Origin: JACKAQ01 sp020634975 [NCBI: Calditrichia bacterium]
Lineage (GTDB): Bacteria > Calditrichota > Calditrichia > RBG-13-44-9
Length of the DNA stretch: 64,000 nt
Assembly (NCBI GenBank): GCA_020634975.1
Contig: JACKAQ010000001.1
Location: forward strand, 1,674,001 to 1,738,000
Direction of reading: 5' to 3'
Position 1 is the stretch's first letter. Every line of letters starts with the position of its first letter. Shown here in pieces: positions 26,289 through 34,236 of the stretch. Both the position numbers and the translations under genes were made by a program. Below the pieces are notes generated by a model. The model was not told the DNA's origin. It saw only the letters and a list, made by a program, of their open reading frames with translations, and did not search any database.

Positions 26289-26309
26289 ATTCCGGGACAA
26301 ACCCGGAAT
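26289..26309. repeat. Small palindromic repeat of the GGAATGAC family
   Basis: ATTCCGGG (26289-26296) and CCCGGAAT (26302-26309) form a perfect inverted repeat with a 5-base loop, followed by GACC. Next to it (26327-26358) lies a tract of CTTTGCGCC-type repeats. Both occupy the gap between crtB and the acyltransferase gene. Confidence 0.6.
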
Positions 26310-26363
26310 GACCGATAAAACCATTCTTTGCGCCCTTTGCGCCTTTGCGGCAAAACGATTTCA

Positions 26364-27287
26364 TTATTCCGCGGTTTCGTATTCCCAAATGGGTTTGGGT
26401 TTGCCCTGCGGCAACAGTCGCGTACGGATAATTTCCCGGAGCATGATGCCCACTTTTTTCATTTGCGGAACAAAAACGCGCCCGAGAAAGGGATTGAAAT
26501 CGCGTGCCTCAATTTTCATTAAAATACCGCTGTAAATTTTGCTGGCGGAATAGATCGCAAATTGCGACTGGCGCAACAGCATCGGGATTCCCGGTGCGGC
26601 TTCTTCATAAAACCGCTGGGCGCGCTGCACATACAATCGCATCAATTTGTGCATTTGCGGGGTCATTCGCTCGTTCAAAATATCATCTTCGGATACGCCG
26701 ATAACGTGCATTTCGCTGAGCGGCAGGTAAATGCGTCCCATTTCTTTATCTTCCTTGATATCGCGCAAAATATTGGTGAGCTGCATCGCGATGCCCAGTT
26801 TTTCCGCGTAATAAAACGCGTTTTCGTTTTTGTAGCCGAGAACGTGGGTCATCATCAATCCGACCACACCCGCAACGCGATAGCAGAACAAATACAAATC
26901 GTCGAAGGTTTCGTAACGGGTGTTGCAGATGTCCATTTTCACGCCTTCGAGCAAATCTAACGGGTATTCCATGGGAATGCCATATTTTTTCGCGACGATA
27001 ATGAACGGGCAAATAATCGGGTGTTCGGACTCGCCGGTGCGATAGGCAACTTCCAGCTCCGTACGAAAATTATTGAGTTCCTCCAGCAATTCCGCGTTGC
27101 TGCGATGGCGGGGATTATCGATCAAATTGTCCGCATAGCGGCAAAATCCATACAGGGCAAAGGTTGCCCAGCGCCGCTCGGTCGGGAGCATCCGTGCGGA
27201 AATATAAAAGCTTTTGGAGTAATACGCAGTCAGCATCCGTGCATGTTCAAATGCGGTCTTACATTTTGGATCAGACCAGAATTTCAC
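26364..27287 (-). CDS. crtB: Phytoene synthase
   Basis: The 307-aa enzyme condenses two geranylgeranyl diphosphates to phytoene. Two aspartate-rich motifs are present: DNLID (residues 53-57) and DIKED (176-180, within NILRDIKEDKEMGRIYLP), plus YYSKSF near the start. An upstream ATG at 27308 is in frame, but the AGGAGG ribosome-binding site lies inside that extension and six bases before the GTG at 27287, which is therefore the likely start. It lies mid-operon, after crtI; the 192-base gap holds a palindromic repeat. Confidence 0.94.
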   Translation of the reverse strand: MKFWSDPKCKTAFEHARMLTAYYSKSFYISARMLPTERRWATFALYGFCRYADNLIDNPRHRSNAELLEELNNFRTELEVAYRTGESEHPIICPFIIVAKKYGIPMEYPLDLLEGVKMDICNTRYETFDDLYLFCYRVAGVVGLMMTHVLGYKNENAFYYAEKLGIAMQLTNILRDIKEDKEMGRIYLPLSEMHVIGVSEDDILNERMTPQMHKLMRLYVQRAQRFYEEAAPGIPMLLRQSQFAIYSASKIYSGILMKIEARDFNPFLGRVFVPQMKKVGIMLREIIRTRLLPQGKPKPIWEYETAE

Positions 27288-27394
27288 GACTTGCCTCCTT
27301 TTTATCATCGAAAATTATTGTTCGAAATTTGATCTTTTCAGATCGGTTTAATTACTTTGTTGTTCTCCGAAAATGGTAAATACGGGTATTTTCA

Positions 27395-27456
27395 GGAGAT
27401 TCCTGCCTTCGCAGGAATGACAGCTTTTGGTCACCCCTGCGAAGGCAGGGGTCTCC
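27395..27456. repeat. Intergenic palindromic repeat (CCTGCCTTCGCAGG type, two facing copies)
   Basis: Two facing units, GGAGATTCCTGCCTTCGCAG with AATGACA and TCACCCCTGCGAAGGCAG with GGGTCTCC, form an almost perfect long hairpin inside the carotenoid operon between crtI and crtB. It is the same element as at 13050-13119 with a shorter centre. Confidence 0.78.
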
Positions 27457-27479
27457 CTAAATTGCTGCCGGACATTATT

Positions 27480-29003
27480 TCAAACCGCTTCGATGAGCGA
27501 TTCTTCAACGCTTGCCGGGAAAACCGGCAGCCCAAGATCTTCCGCGATGGCGCGATCCGTCGCGGCGGCGGTGAGCAAAACGCCCGGCACGCCCGCACCC
27601 GGATGGGTGTTCGCACCAACCAGATACAGCCCTTTCACATCCTCGCTGCGATTGCCCGGACGAAAACTGGCAGTTTGGGTGAGCTTCGGTTCCACGCCCC
27701 ACGCGCTGCCAAGATAATTGTTGCGTTTCGCCGCAAAATCGAGCGGCGTAAAAGTTTCCATCACTTCGATGTTTTCCCGCAAACCGTCCAAACCGAAATC
27801 TTTTTCGAGAAAATCGAGCACTTTTTCGGTGAACGGCTGGTTGGTTTTTTCCCAATCGATATCGCCCTGCAAATTCGGCACGGGAATGAGCACATACATG
27901 CTCTCGCAGCCGGGCGGCGCCATTTCCGCATCGGTGCGGGTGGGCACGTGCAGATACATCGAGAAATCTTCCGGCAAAATTTTATTGTCGAAAATATCCT
28001 TCACCAACCCTTTGTATCGCTCGGAAAGAATCAGCGTGTGGTGCAGCAGTTGCGGATATTGCTTTTTCACGCCGAGATAAAGCAGCCAGGTGCTCATGCC
28101 GTAAGCCAGCTTTTTCACGCGTTTGTCGGTCCAGCGGCGGCGATTTTCCGGCTTGATGAGATCGCTATACGTATGCGCAAAATGGGCGTTGGAAACGACC
28201 ACATCCGCTTCGTGAAATTCTCCGTTCACATAAACACCGCAGGCTTTGCCGTTTTTCACGACAATTTCCTGCACTTCGCTGTTGGTGTAAATTTGTCCCC
28301 CGATTTCCGAAAGCAAGCTTTCGAACGCCCGAACCAGCGAATACATCCCGCCTTTGGTGAACCACACACCGCCGTGTTTTTCGAGATACGGGATCATCAA
28401 ATACACCGATGGCGAACGGAACGGGCTGCCGCCGATAAACAGCGGGTGAAAGGAAAACGCAAAACGATTGTTCTCATGCTTGAAATATTTTTTGACCACC
28501 GAATACGCAGGCAACAGCGCATTCAGTTTCAGCGCCTGCGGCAGAAATTGCAGCATCGTCGGGAAGTCAAACGGCTTTGCACCGAGCCGGTCGACAATCA
28601 CGGCTTTGTATAATTTCTCGACGTAATCGATAAATTTATCGTAATTGGCAGCGTCTTCCGGGCTGAATTTGGCCATTTCCCGTTTCATTTTTTCGCTGTC
28701 GCCGGAGTAATCCATAAATCTGCCGTCGTGAAAATAAATCCGGTAAAACGGATCGAGGTAAATCAGATCGAGATAATCTTTCATATCGCGACCGGCAGAC
28801 TGGAACACTTCCTGAATAATTTCCGGCGCGGTGATCAGCGACGGTCCCATATCGAAGGTGTAGCCATCTTTTTTAAATTGATAGGCGTGTCCACCGACCA
28901 TTGCGTTTTTCTCGAACAACGACACCTGAAACCCGCGCGCCTGCAAACGAATGGCGGCGGACAGCCCGCCAAATCCTGAACCGATGACAACTGCTTTTTT
29001 CAT
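27480..29003 (-). CDS. crtI: Phytoene desaturase (CrtI family)
   Basis: The 507-aa flavoprotein begins with the dinucleotide-binding motif VVIGSGFGGLSAAIRL and ends with the family signature GLYLVGANTHPGAGVPGV. DMGPSLITAP and GGMYSLVRAFESL are also characteristic. It should desaturate phytoene to lycopene. A second, divergent CrtI homologue follows upstream in the operon (29087-30601); the split of roles between the two (CrtI versus CrtD) is inferred, not visible. Confidence 0.9.
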   Translation of the reverse strand: MKKAVVIGSGFGGLSAAIRLQARGFQVSLFEKNAMVGGHAYQFKKDGYTFDMGPSLITAPEIIQEVFQSAGRDMKDYLDLIYLDPFYRIYFHDGRFMDYSGDSEKMKREMAKFSPEDAANYDKFIDYVEKLYKAVIVDRLGAKPFDFPTMLQFLPQALKLNALLPAYSVVKKYFKHENNRFAFSFHPLFIGGSPFRSPSVYLMIPYLEKHGGVWFTKGGMYSLVRAFESLLSEIGGQIYTNSEVQEIVVKNGKACGVYVNGEFHEADVVVSNAHFAHTYSDLIKPENRRRWTDKRVKKLAYGMSTWLLYLGVKKQYPQLLHHTLILSERYKGLVKDIFDNKILPEDFSMYLHVPTRTDAEMAPPGCESMYVLIPVPNLQGDIDWEKTNQPFTEKVLDFLEKDFGLDGLRENIEVMETFTPLDFAAKRNNYLGSAWGVEPKLTQTASFRPGNRSEDVKGLYLVGANTHPGAGVPGVLLTAAATDRAIAEDLGLPVFPASVEESLIEAV

Positions 29004-29086
29004 TATTTTCCTTCTACTTTTTTAGCCACAGAGCAATGTTCAGTTTGTGGCGATAGTGCATTTCATATGATTTCAAATTCAAAAAA

Positions 29087-30601
29087 TTATGCGACAGCTT
29101 CGGCGACTGGTGCTGCTTCCGCGGATGCGCCGGCAGCTTCGGCGATGAGCCGGGCACACATTTTCCCGGAGAGCATCACCAACGGAATACCGCCGCCCGG
29201 ATGCGACGATCCGCCCGCGAAATACAGCCCGTTAATTTCCCGGCTGCGGTTCGCCGGACGTTTGAACGCGGCCATCGGCGAATTGGAGGAAATGCCGTAA
29301 ATGCTGCCGCGATTGCTGCCATAAAAATCGAAAAAGTTTTGCGGCGTAAACTGTTGTTCTGTTTGAATATGCGCTTCAACATCGATGCCGTTTTCGCGCA
29401 GCTTTTTGAGCACGATCCGGCGCATCCGCTCTGATTCAATCGCCCAATCCTGCCCGGCGAGATACGGCATATTCAGCAGCACAAACCAGTTTTCACAGCC
29501 CTTCGGCGCGTGTCCCGCATCGCTTTTGGAAGTGATGGCGATGTAAATTGTGGGATCATCCGGGGCACGTTTTTCATCAAAAATTTGTTTGAATTCCAAT
29601 GCGTAATCGCCGGAAAACAGGATATTATGATGCGCCAGTTGCGGAAATTCCCGACCAACGCCCCACATAAACACCATCCCGGAAAGCGACGGCTCCAGCC
29701 GGTTCAGCGATTGCCGCCGTCCGGAAAATCCGTCGATGAGCGTGTTGTGTGCGGTCACCTCGTCCGCGTTGCACACGGCAAAATCTGCCGGCACAAATTC
29801 GCCATTCACGCGAATGCCGCGCAATTGACCACCGTCGTGCTCGATTTTTTCTACCGGCGAGGAAAAGTGCATTTCCACACCCAAAAATTCCGCCAGTGAA
29901 ACCAGTTGTTCTGCCAGCCGATACATCCCGCCTTCTATATAAAAAGCACCCAAACCGTGCTCCACATACGGAATCACATTTAGCGTGGCGGGCGCTTTGT
30001 ATGGATTGGAGCCATTGTAAGTGGCAAAGCGGTCAAACAATTGCTGAATGCGGTGATCGCCAAAATAACGGGCGACACTACTATGCACGGTTTTCAGCGG
30101 ATCGATTTGCGGAAATCTCAGTAACGTTGCCATGTCCAGTTCGCTGAACAAATGGCGCATTTCGTGCACCGGCGTTTGCAGAAAAATATTGCCGGTGATG
30201 TCGTAAATCCGCTCCGCGTAATCCAGAAATTTGGGATAATTATTGGCGTCTGACTCGGAGAAGCGGCGCATTTCCTGCTGCATTTGCGCCACATTTTCGC
30301 TGGCGTCCAGTTGCGAACCGTCGTTCCAAAAATAGCGGCAAATCGGGTCGAGATTACGGAAAGTGAGGTGCGATTCGCGATTCTCACCAACAGATGCAAA
30401 CAAATGATCGATCACAAACGGCATCGTTAGCACCGATGGTCCGGTGTCAAAACGATAGCCATTTGCAGAAAATTCGCCCATTTTTCCGCCGGGAACCGGA
30501 TTTTTTTCGAACAACTGGACACGAAATCCCTGCTTCGCAAGCCGGATGGCTGCGCTCAATCCGCCCAATCCACTGCCGATAATTACTACTTCCTGATTCA
30601 C
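29087..30601 (-). CDS. CrtI-family carotenoid desaturase, probable 3,4-desaturase (CrtD-like)
   Basis: The 504-aa FAD protein is a CrtI homologue: VIIGSGLGGLSAAIRL, FDTGPSVLTMP, GGMYRLAEQLVSL and GLYFAGGSSHPGGGIPLV. The two desaturases share the fold but are clearly diverged. In clusters that also hold CruF, the second homologue usually introduces the C3',4' double bond (CrtD), hence the tentative call; either could be the phytoene desaturase. Translation starts at a GTG preceded by GGAG six bases upstream. It follows the cyclase gene by 13 bases. Confidence 0.82.
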   Translation of the reverse strand: MNQEVVIIGSGLGGLSAAIRLAKQGFRVQLFEKNPVPGGKMGEFSANGYRFDTGPSVLTMPFVIDHLFASVGENRESHLTFRNLDPICRYFWNDGSQLDASENVAQMQQEMRRFSESDANNYPKFLDYAERIYDITGNIFLQTPVHEMRHLFSELDMATLLRFPQIDPLKTVHSSVARYFGDHRIQQLFDRFATYNGSNPYKAPATLNVIPYVEHGLGAFYIEGGMYRLAEQLVSLAEFLGVEMHFSSPVEKIEHDGGQLRGIRVNGEFVPADFAVCNADEVTAHNTLIDGFSGRRQSLNRLEPSLSGMVFMWGVGREFPQLAHHNILFSGDYALEFKQIFDEKRAPDDPTIYIAITSKSDAGHAPKGCENWFVLLNMPYLAGQDWAIESERMRRIVLKKLRENGIDVEAHIQTEQQFTPQNFFDFYGSNRGSIYGISSNSPMAAFKRPANRSREINGLYFAGGSSHPGGGIPLVMLSGKMCARLIAEAAGASAEAAPVAEAVA

Positions 30602-30614
30602 AGTTGCTCCTGTT

Positions 30615-31334
30615 TTAATCCGCTAATTGATTTACGGATTCGACCATTGTATCGGATTTTGCCGCTGCTTTTTGTTTAAAGAATTCGAACAACAGAACAT
30701 TGAACAGCACCAGCGATATCCCATACCCAAAATCTTCCACCGGAATGGTGAAAATGCGAAAATCCAGTTGAAATGCCGGATCGTACATCACCACCGGACG
30801 CGCCGTCAAATAACCGTTGAAAACCAGTGTCAATCCGGAGACAATCGCCAAAAAACGCCAGGTTCGCGATTGCGAAAAAATCCCGGTTTGCAGCGCACGT
30901 TCCAAAAACCCGACCAAACCCAGCGCGATCAGCACCAGCGCGGTATATTCTTTTCCGTCAACCCAAAACCAGATACCGGCGGGAATGCCGACCAACATCG
31001 CGGTGTGCAACCGCGACAGCGCCGGGATTTGCGGATTTTTGAAATATGCGCCCAACACTTCCCAAATAAACAAACAGGCGTATGGCACGCAGATAAAAAA
31101 CAGCCATTCACCAATCGGCAGATTCAAAAAACGGGCATCGAGCGTGTAGTTTTCGTTGAACCACCAGTGGCGATGGGTCACCAGCGCATCCCAAAAAATA
31201 TATGGCACCAACGGAATCGCAATCGCGGGAAACGCGAATCGCCAGTATTGCACAAAGTTCACTTTCCGGTCGAAACTGAGCACAAACGGTCCGCTAAACA
31301 CAATCAAATTGTATATCAAATATTCGATTTTCAT
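30615..31334 (-). CDS. Fused CrtYcd-type lycopene cyclase
   Basis: The 239-aa membrane protein has two copies of the CrtYc/CrtYd lycopene cyclase domain: PIGEWLFFICVPYACLFIWE in the first half and TIPVEDFGYGISLVLFN in the second, and six to seven helices. In actinobacteria and archaea the two halves can be separate or fused; here they are one chain. It closes a beta ring on lycopene, and with CruF acting on the other end would yield a monocyclic product. Its start codon overlaps the stop of the TPR-like gene (ATGA at 31331-31334), indicating coupling. Confidence 0.85.
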   Translation of the reverse strand: MKIEYLIYNLIVFSGPFVLSFDRKVNFVQYWRFAFPAIAIPLVPYIFWDALVTHRHWWFNENYTLDARFLNLPIGEWLFFICVPYACLFIWEVLGAYFKNPQIPALSRLHTAMLVGIPAGIWFWVDGKEYTALVLIALGLVGFLERALQTGIFSQSRTWRFLAIVSGLTLVFNGYLTARPVVMYDPAFQLDFRIFTIPVEDFGYGISLVLFNVLLFEFFKQKAAAKSDTMVESVNQLAD

Positions 31335-31825
31335 TGCTTCATTTGCTGTTTAAATACCAACAGTTTCTCATTCACTGGTCCGCTCAAAACTTTTTCTTTT
31401 GAGAAAAATTTGAGAATATCTTCGATCAGCTCGGGATCATGCGACTGATATGCACTGGGCAGCAAATGAACAATTTTTTCGAAATCTGCCGCAGCCTGTG
31501 CACCTCGCCCGATAAACGACGGTAAATAATGGCATGCCGTACCGTGGATAAACAGCGTTTCTAAATCATCCGGCATTTTTTCCAGACCTTCATCCAGTAA
31601 TTTCAAACCATCATTTACATAGGAAAGCTTGTCCTGCGGCCAAAATGCATATTTCGCTTTCAATCCAACCAACGCACCGGTGTAAGTTTTCATTCTGCCG
31701 GCAATTGCCGGGTATTGCTTCGCTAAATTTCCAAATCGCTCAATAGCCGGTTCGATAGCAGATTTATCATCCAGTGCTTTGTAAAACATCTCACGCGATT
31801 CTGTTAGTTCAGTAAATTTTTCCAT
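31331..31825 (-). CDS. TPR-like hypothetical protein, first gene of the carotenoid operon
   Basis: This 164-aa helical protein has no signal peptide or TM segment. Segments such as LSYVNDGLKLLDEGLEKMPDDLETLFIHGTA and RGAQAAADFEKIVHLLP suggest degenerate TPR helix pairs. It is the promoter-proximal gene, starting about 105 bases after the predicted transcription start and overlapping the cyclase gene by four bases. No known carotenoid enzyme matches it; a chaperone- or scaffold-like role for membrane enzymes is possible but unproven. Confidence 0.65.
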   Translation of the reverse strand: MEKFTELTESREMFYKALDDKSAIEPAIERFGNLAKQYPAIAGRMKTYTGALVGLKAKYAFWPQDKLSYVNDGLKLLDEGLEKMPDDLETLFIHGTACHYLPSFIGRGAQAAADFEKIVHLLPSAYQSHDPELIEDILKFFSKEKVLSGPVNEKLLVFKQQMKQ

Positions 31826-31917
31826 TTAAAACCCTGAATCTTTTTTTAGCTGTTTCGCCCGAATTCAAAATACAGTTGCGAACTTGTGACGCAATCTGTA
31901 TCTTGGCTCGTAAATTT

Positions 31918-31986
31918 GAGCGTTATGAGCGTTTTTAATATATGACCCGAAAAACAGATAGTCAAGCAAAATCGCTCAAAACGCTC
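31918..31986. promoter_or_regulatory. Candidate CarH operators: two pairs of CGCTC repeats
   Basis: On the minus strand CGCTC occurs at 31931-31927 and 31922-31918; on the plus strand at 31973-31977 and 31982-31986. In both pairs the repeats start 9 bp apart with A/T-rich spacers. One pair overlaps the predicted start of the carotenoid transcript; the other lies between the two divergent -35 boxes. The same repeats in 9-bp register lie at the ribA promoter (34991-35022). CarH binding is inferred from position. Confidence 0.7.
31937..31965 (-). promoter_or_regulatory. Carotenoid operon promoter
   Basis: Minus-strand -35 TTGACT (31965-31960), 17-base spacer, -10 TATATT (31942-31937), giving a start near 31930, inside the first CGCTC repeat pair. 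A repressor bound there should block initiation. Confidence 0.75.
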
Positions 31987-31992
31987 TTTTGA

Positions 31993-32021
31993 TTGACAAG
32001 GGTTATTTTTTCGACTATATT
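31993..32021 (+). promoter_or_regulatory. carH promoter
   Basis: Plus-strand -35 TTGACA (31993-31998), 17-base spacer, -10 TATATT (32016-32021). The -35 lies 6 bases after the CGCTC pair at 31973-31986 and 27 bases from the divergent carotenoid -35, so one bound repressor could act on both promoters (autoregulation). Confidence 0.75.
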
Positions 32022-32046
32022 CTTTCGTTAACAATGAGGCTGACTT

Positions 32047-32919
32047 ATGATTAAAGAGAACATCCAACATTTCAACAGCCAAGAAGCAGCCAAAATTCTT
32101 GGTGTGAATGTTTCGACCATTAAACGCTGGACGGACGAAGGCAAGCTTCAGTGCATTAAAAGCGTAGGTGGACATCGCAAATTTTTAATGGATCACCTTG
32201 CGGAATTCCTCCATCAGAACAAGAAAAAAACCTCAAAAATCAATTTGTTTCCGTTGGAAAACCAGGTTGATCTCGATATCAGCCATTACATTTTAAAAGG
32301 GAATTTCGAATTTCTGATCGAATATGTTTATAATCAGGCGTTCGAATGCAACCGTGATCGCGTTCAGCAGGTGCTGAATGGCTTGTATCTTGGGCAATAT
32401 CCGCTGCATGCAATTTACGACAAGCTGATTACGCCGGTGCTATATAGAATCGGGCAAAATTGGAGCAATGATGTCGTATCGATTATGGACGAACATTTGG
32501 CAACTCAAACCATCCGCGATAGCATTGTCCGGCTTCAGGGCATTATTCGAATTCCCAAACGGAAAGTCGGACGGGCGCTCTGCCTGAACCCATCGCTGGA
32601 ATTGCACGATATCGCGCTAAAAATGGTCGATCACATTCTGGAAAGCCGTGGCTTTCAAATTATGTTCAGTGGGCAAATTACACCGACACTGGAAATCCGC
32701 CAGATTTTTGACCGGCTGAAACCGGATCGCCTCTACATTTCCAGTACCATGATTTCTGATCCGGAATCTTTCCGCGAAGAATTTTTGAACCTGTGCAATA
32801 CCTGCCAATCGTATGGCGTACATGTGTTTGTCGGCGGGCAGGGTTTCAGCAATTTCAATTACGAACATCCGGCGGTTTTCAAACGCCTGACAACCTTTGA
32901 GCAAGTTTATAAAATTTAG
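32047..32919 (+). CDS. carH: CarH-like B12-dependent photoreceptor transcriptional repressor
   Basis: The 290-aa protein has an N-terminal MerR/excisionase-like helix-turn-helix (residues 9-46: FNSQEAAKILGVNVSTIKRW, wing GGHRKF), a helical B12-binding subdomain (75-170) and a Rossmann cobalamin-binding domain (175-290). It keeps the CarH-specific W-x9-EH motif (W139, E149, H150), which in Thermus CarH contacts the adenosyl group, and the lower axial histidine H187 in ELHDIA, where the family consensus is ExHxxG. CarH proteins repress carotenoid genes in the dark as adenosylcobalamin-bound tetramers and leave DNA on illumination. Divergence from the carotenoid operon and shared CGCTC repeats fit that role. 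GAGG eight bases before the ATG supports the start. Confidence 0.88.
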   Translation: MIKENIQHFNSQEAAKILGVNVSTIKRWTDEGKLQCIKSVGGHRKFLMDHLAEFLHQNKKKTSKINLFPLENQVDLDISHYILKGNFEFLIEYVYNQAFECNRDRVQQVLNGLYLGQYPLHAIYDKLITPVLYRIGQNWSNDVVSIMDEHLATQTIRDSIVRLQGIIRIPKRKVGRALCLNPSLELHDIALKMVDHILESRGFQIMFSGQITPTLEIRQIFDRLKPDRLYISSTMISDPESFREEFLNLCNTCQSYGVHVFVGGQGFSNFNYEHPAVFKRLTTFEQVYKI

Positions 32920-32948
32920 CGAATGGCAACAACTTTCGCCCATTTTTT

Positions 32949-32978
32949 GGCAGCGACGCTTTTTTCGCTGCCTTTTTT
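32949..32978 (+). terminator. Rho-independent terminator after carH
   Basis: GGCAGCGA (32949-32956) pairs with TCGCTGCC (32965-32972) around an 8-base loop, followed by six T (32973-32978). It separates carH from the downstream SDR gene, which must use its own promoter. Confidence 0.88.
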
Positions 32979-33047
32979 ATTGCTATTCGGCGCGAAAAAT
33001 TAGACATCTGCGACAGCTTTTTCAATATTTGAGAAACGGAGGAAACC

Positions 33048-33770
33048 ATGCATCTCAACAAAAACAATTATTTGATAATCGGTGGAAATTCAGGAATCGG
33101 ATTGGCGCTGGCAAGGCAGTTGCGCGAACGCGAGGCGAATATCTGGCTGGCATCGCGTAACCAGAAAGATGCAGCAGACAGCCTGAACGCACCGCACTTA
33201 TCGCTGGATGTCACCGGCGAAACGCTCGGAACTTTGGCGGATTTTGTGCCGGAGCAACTGCATGGCATTGCCTACTGCCCCGGAACCATCACCCTCAAAC
33301 CGTTCCCACGATTGAACATCGCCGATTTCCAGAACGATATGGAAGTAAATTTATTTGGCGCAGTGAAAGTGATTCAGGCGGTTTTGCCGATGTTGAAAAA
33401 AGGTGCACCGGCGTCAATCGTTATGTTTAGCACCGTTGCTTCGCTGGCGGGAATGAATTTTCATGCGTCGATTGCCGCGGCAAAAGCGGCAGTGGAAGGA
33501 TTTGCCAAATCGCTGGCAGCTGAATTTGCGGGGGCGAATATTCGCGTCAATGTGATTGCACCGTCCATCACCGAAACGCCGTTGGCCGGGCATTTGCTCA
33601 ATAACGAACACAAAGTTGAGGCTTCAAAAAACCGGCATCCCATCAAAAAAATTGGTGCGCCGGACGATGTCGCCAGCCTTGCGGCATATTTGCTGTCGCC
33701 GGAATCCGGCTGGATAACCGGGCAGGTTATCGCGGTTGACGGCGGATTATCCGCCCTGCGTCCGCTGTAA
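33048..33770 (+). CDS. SDR-family oxidoreductase lacking the canonical catalytic tyrosine
   Basis: The 240-aa protein is a classical-length SDR with the cofactor motif GGNSGIG near residues 11-17, DVT in the adenine region, NLFGAV and a conserved C-terminal GWITGQVIAVDGG. The active-site stretch reads STVASLAGMNFHASIAAAK: Ser (about 128) and Lys (about 146) are present, but the position of the YxxxK tyrosine is Ile142. A nearby His140 or another residue would have to serve if it is an oxidoreductase. It lies between carH and the convergent SRPBCC/ribA genes, a position common in light-response neighbourhoods. CGGAGG lies before the start. Confidence 0.82.
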   Translation: MHLNKNNYLIIGGNSGIGLALARQLREREANIWLASRNQKDAADSLNAPHLSLDVTGETLGTLADFVPEQLHGIAYCPGTITLKPFPRLNIADFQNDMEVNLFGAVKVIQAVLPMLKKGAPASIVMFSTVASLAGMNFHASIAAAKAAVEGFAKSLAAEFAGANIRVNVIAPSITETPLAGHLLNNEHKVEASKNRHPIKKIGAPDDVASLAAYLLSPESGWITGQVIAVDGGLSALRPL

Positions 33771-33788
33771 ATTTTTCCGGAATTTTGC

Positions 33789-34226
33789 TCACGGTTTGCC
33801 GAAAAATCGCCGGTAAACCGGCGAGCGATAGCGGAATTGCGCATATAAAACGGGGAATAAAAGGTAGGTGAGCAGCGAAAATCGCCCCTCAAATGTAATG
33901 TCGTCGATGATTCGGGCGCCGTTTTCCCGGCGCAAAATGCGATGGAGATGCCGCCATTTCTTCAGAAAAAATGGCAGCGAAACGCCTTCGTCAACAAAAT
34001 AAATTTCAGATTCACTCTCGCCGGTTTCGGTAATCAGGCTCACCCATTTTTGACGAAACAGCCCAAATTTCAACAAAATGTGAACTTCATCGCCTTTCGC
34101 CATGCCAAATTTCTGCAGCTCAACCGGTGGGAACGGCGGATTTAGCGCCAAAAATAATTCGCGGCTAAATCCCGCAAAAACAGTGCGATAGTCCTGCCGA
34201 ACATCTGTTTCAATTATCAATTTCAT
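33789..34226 (-). CDS. SRPBCC-family ligand-binding protein
   Basis: The 145-aa product has the START/SRPBCC helix-grip pattern: MKLIIETDVRQDYRTVFAGFS at the start, a curved sheet (KWVSLITETGESESEIYFVDEG), and a C-terminal helix with an aromatic, basic patch (LLFPVLYAQFRYRSPVYRRFF). Bacterial members bind small hydrophobic ligands, some of them lipids or isoprenoids; the ligand here is unknown. It follows ribA on the minus strand with a 10-base gap, so it is expected to be under the same CGCTC-marked promoter and thus part of the proposed light regulon. Confidence 0.75.
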   Translation of the reverse strand: MKLIIETDVRQDYRTVFAGFSRELFLALNPPFPPVELQKFGMAKGDEVHILLKFGLFRQKWVSLITETGESESEIYFVDEGVSLPFFLKKWRHLHRILRRENGARIIDDITFEGRFSLLTYLLFPVLYAQFRYRSPVYRRFFGKP

Positions 34227-34236
34227 CCGTCAGCAA

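Noticed and set aside
27357-28613. 418-codon plus-strand frame opposite crtI
   Set aside because: Shadow of a well-supported phytoene desaturase; it also runs through an intergenic palindromic repeat.
31826-32046. Cobalamin riboswitch before carH or the carotenoid operon
   Set aside because: B12 is expected to act through the CarH protein; no B12-box or conserved riboswitch core is present.
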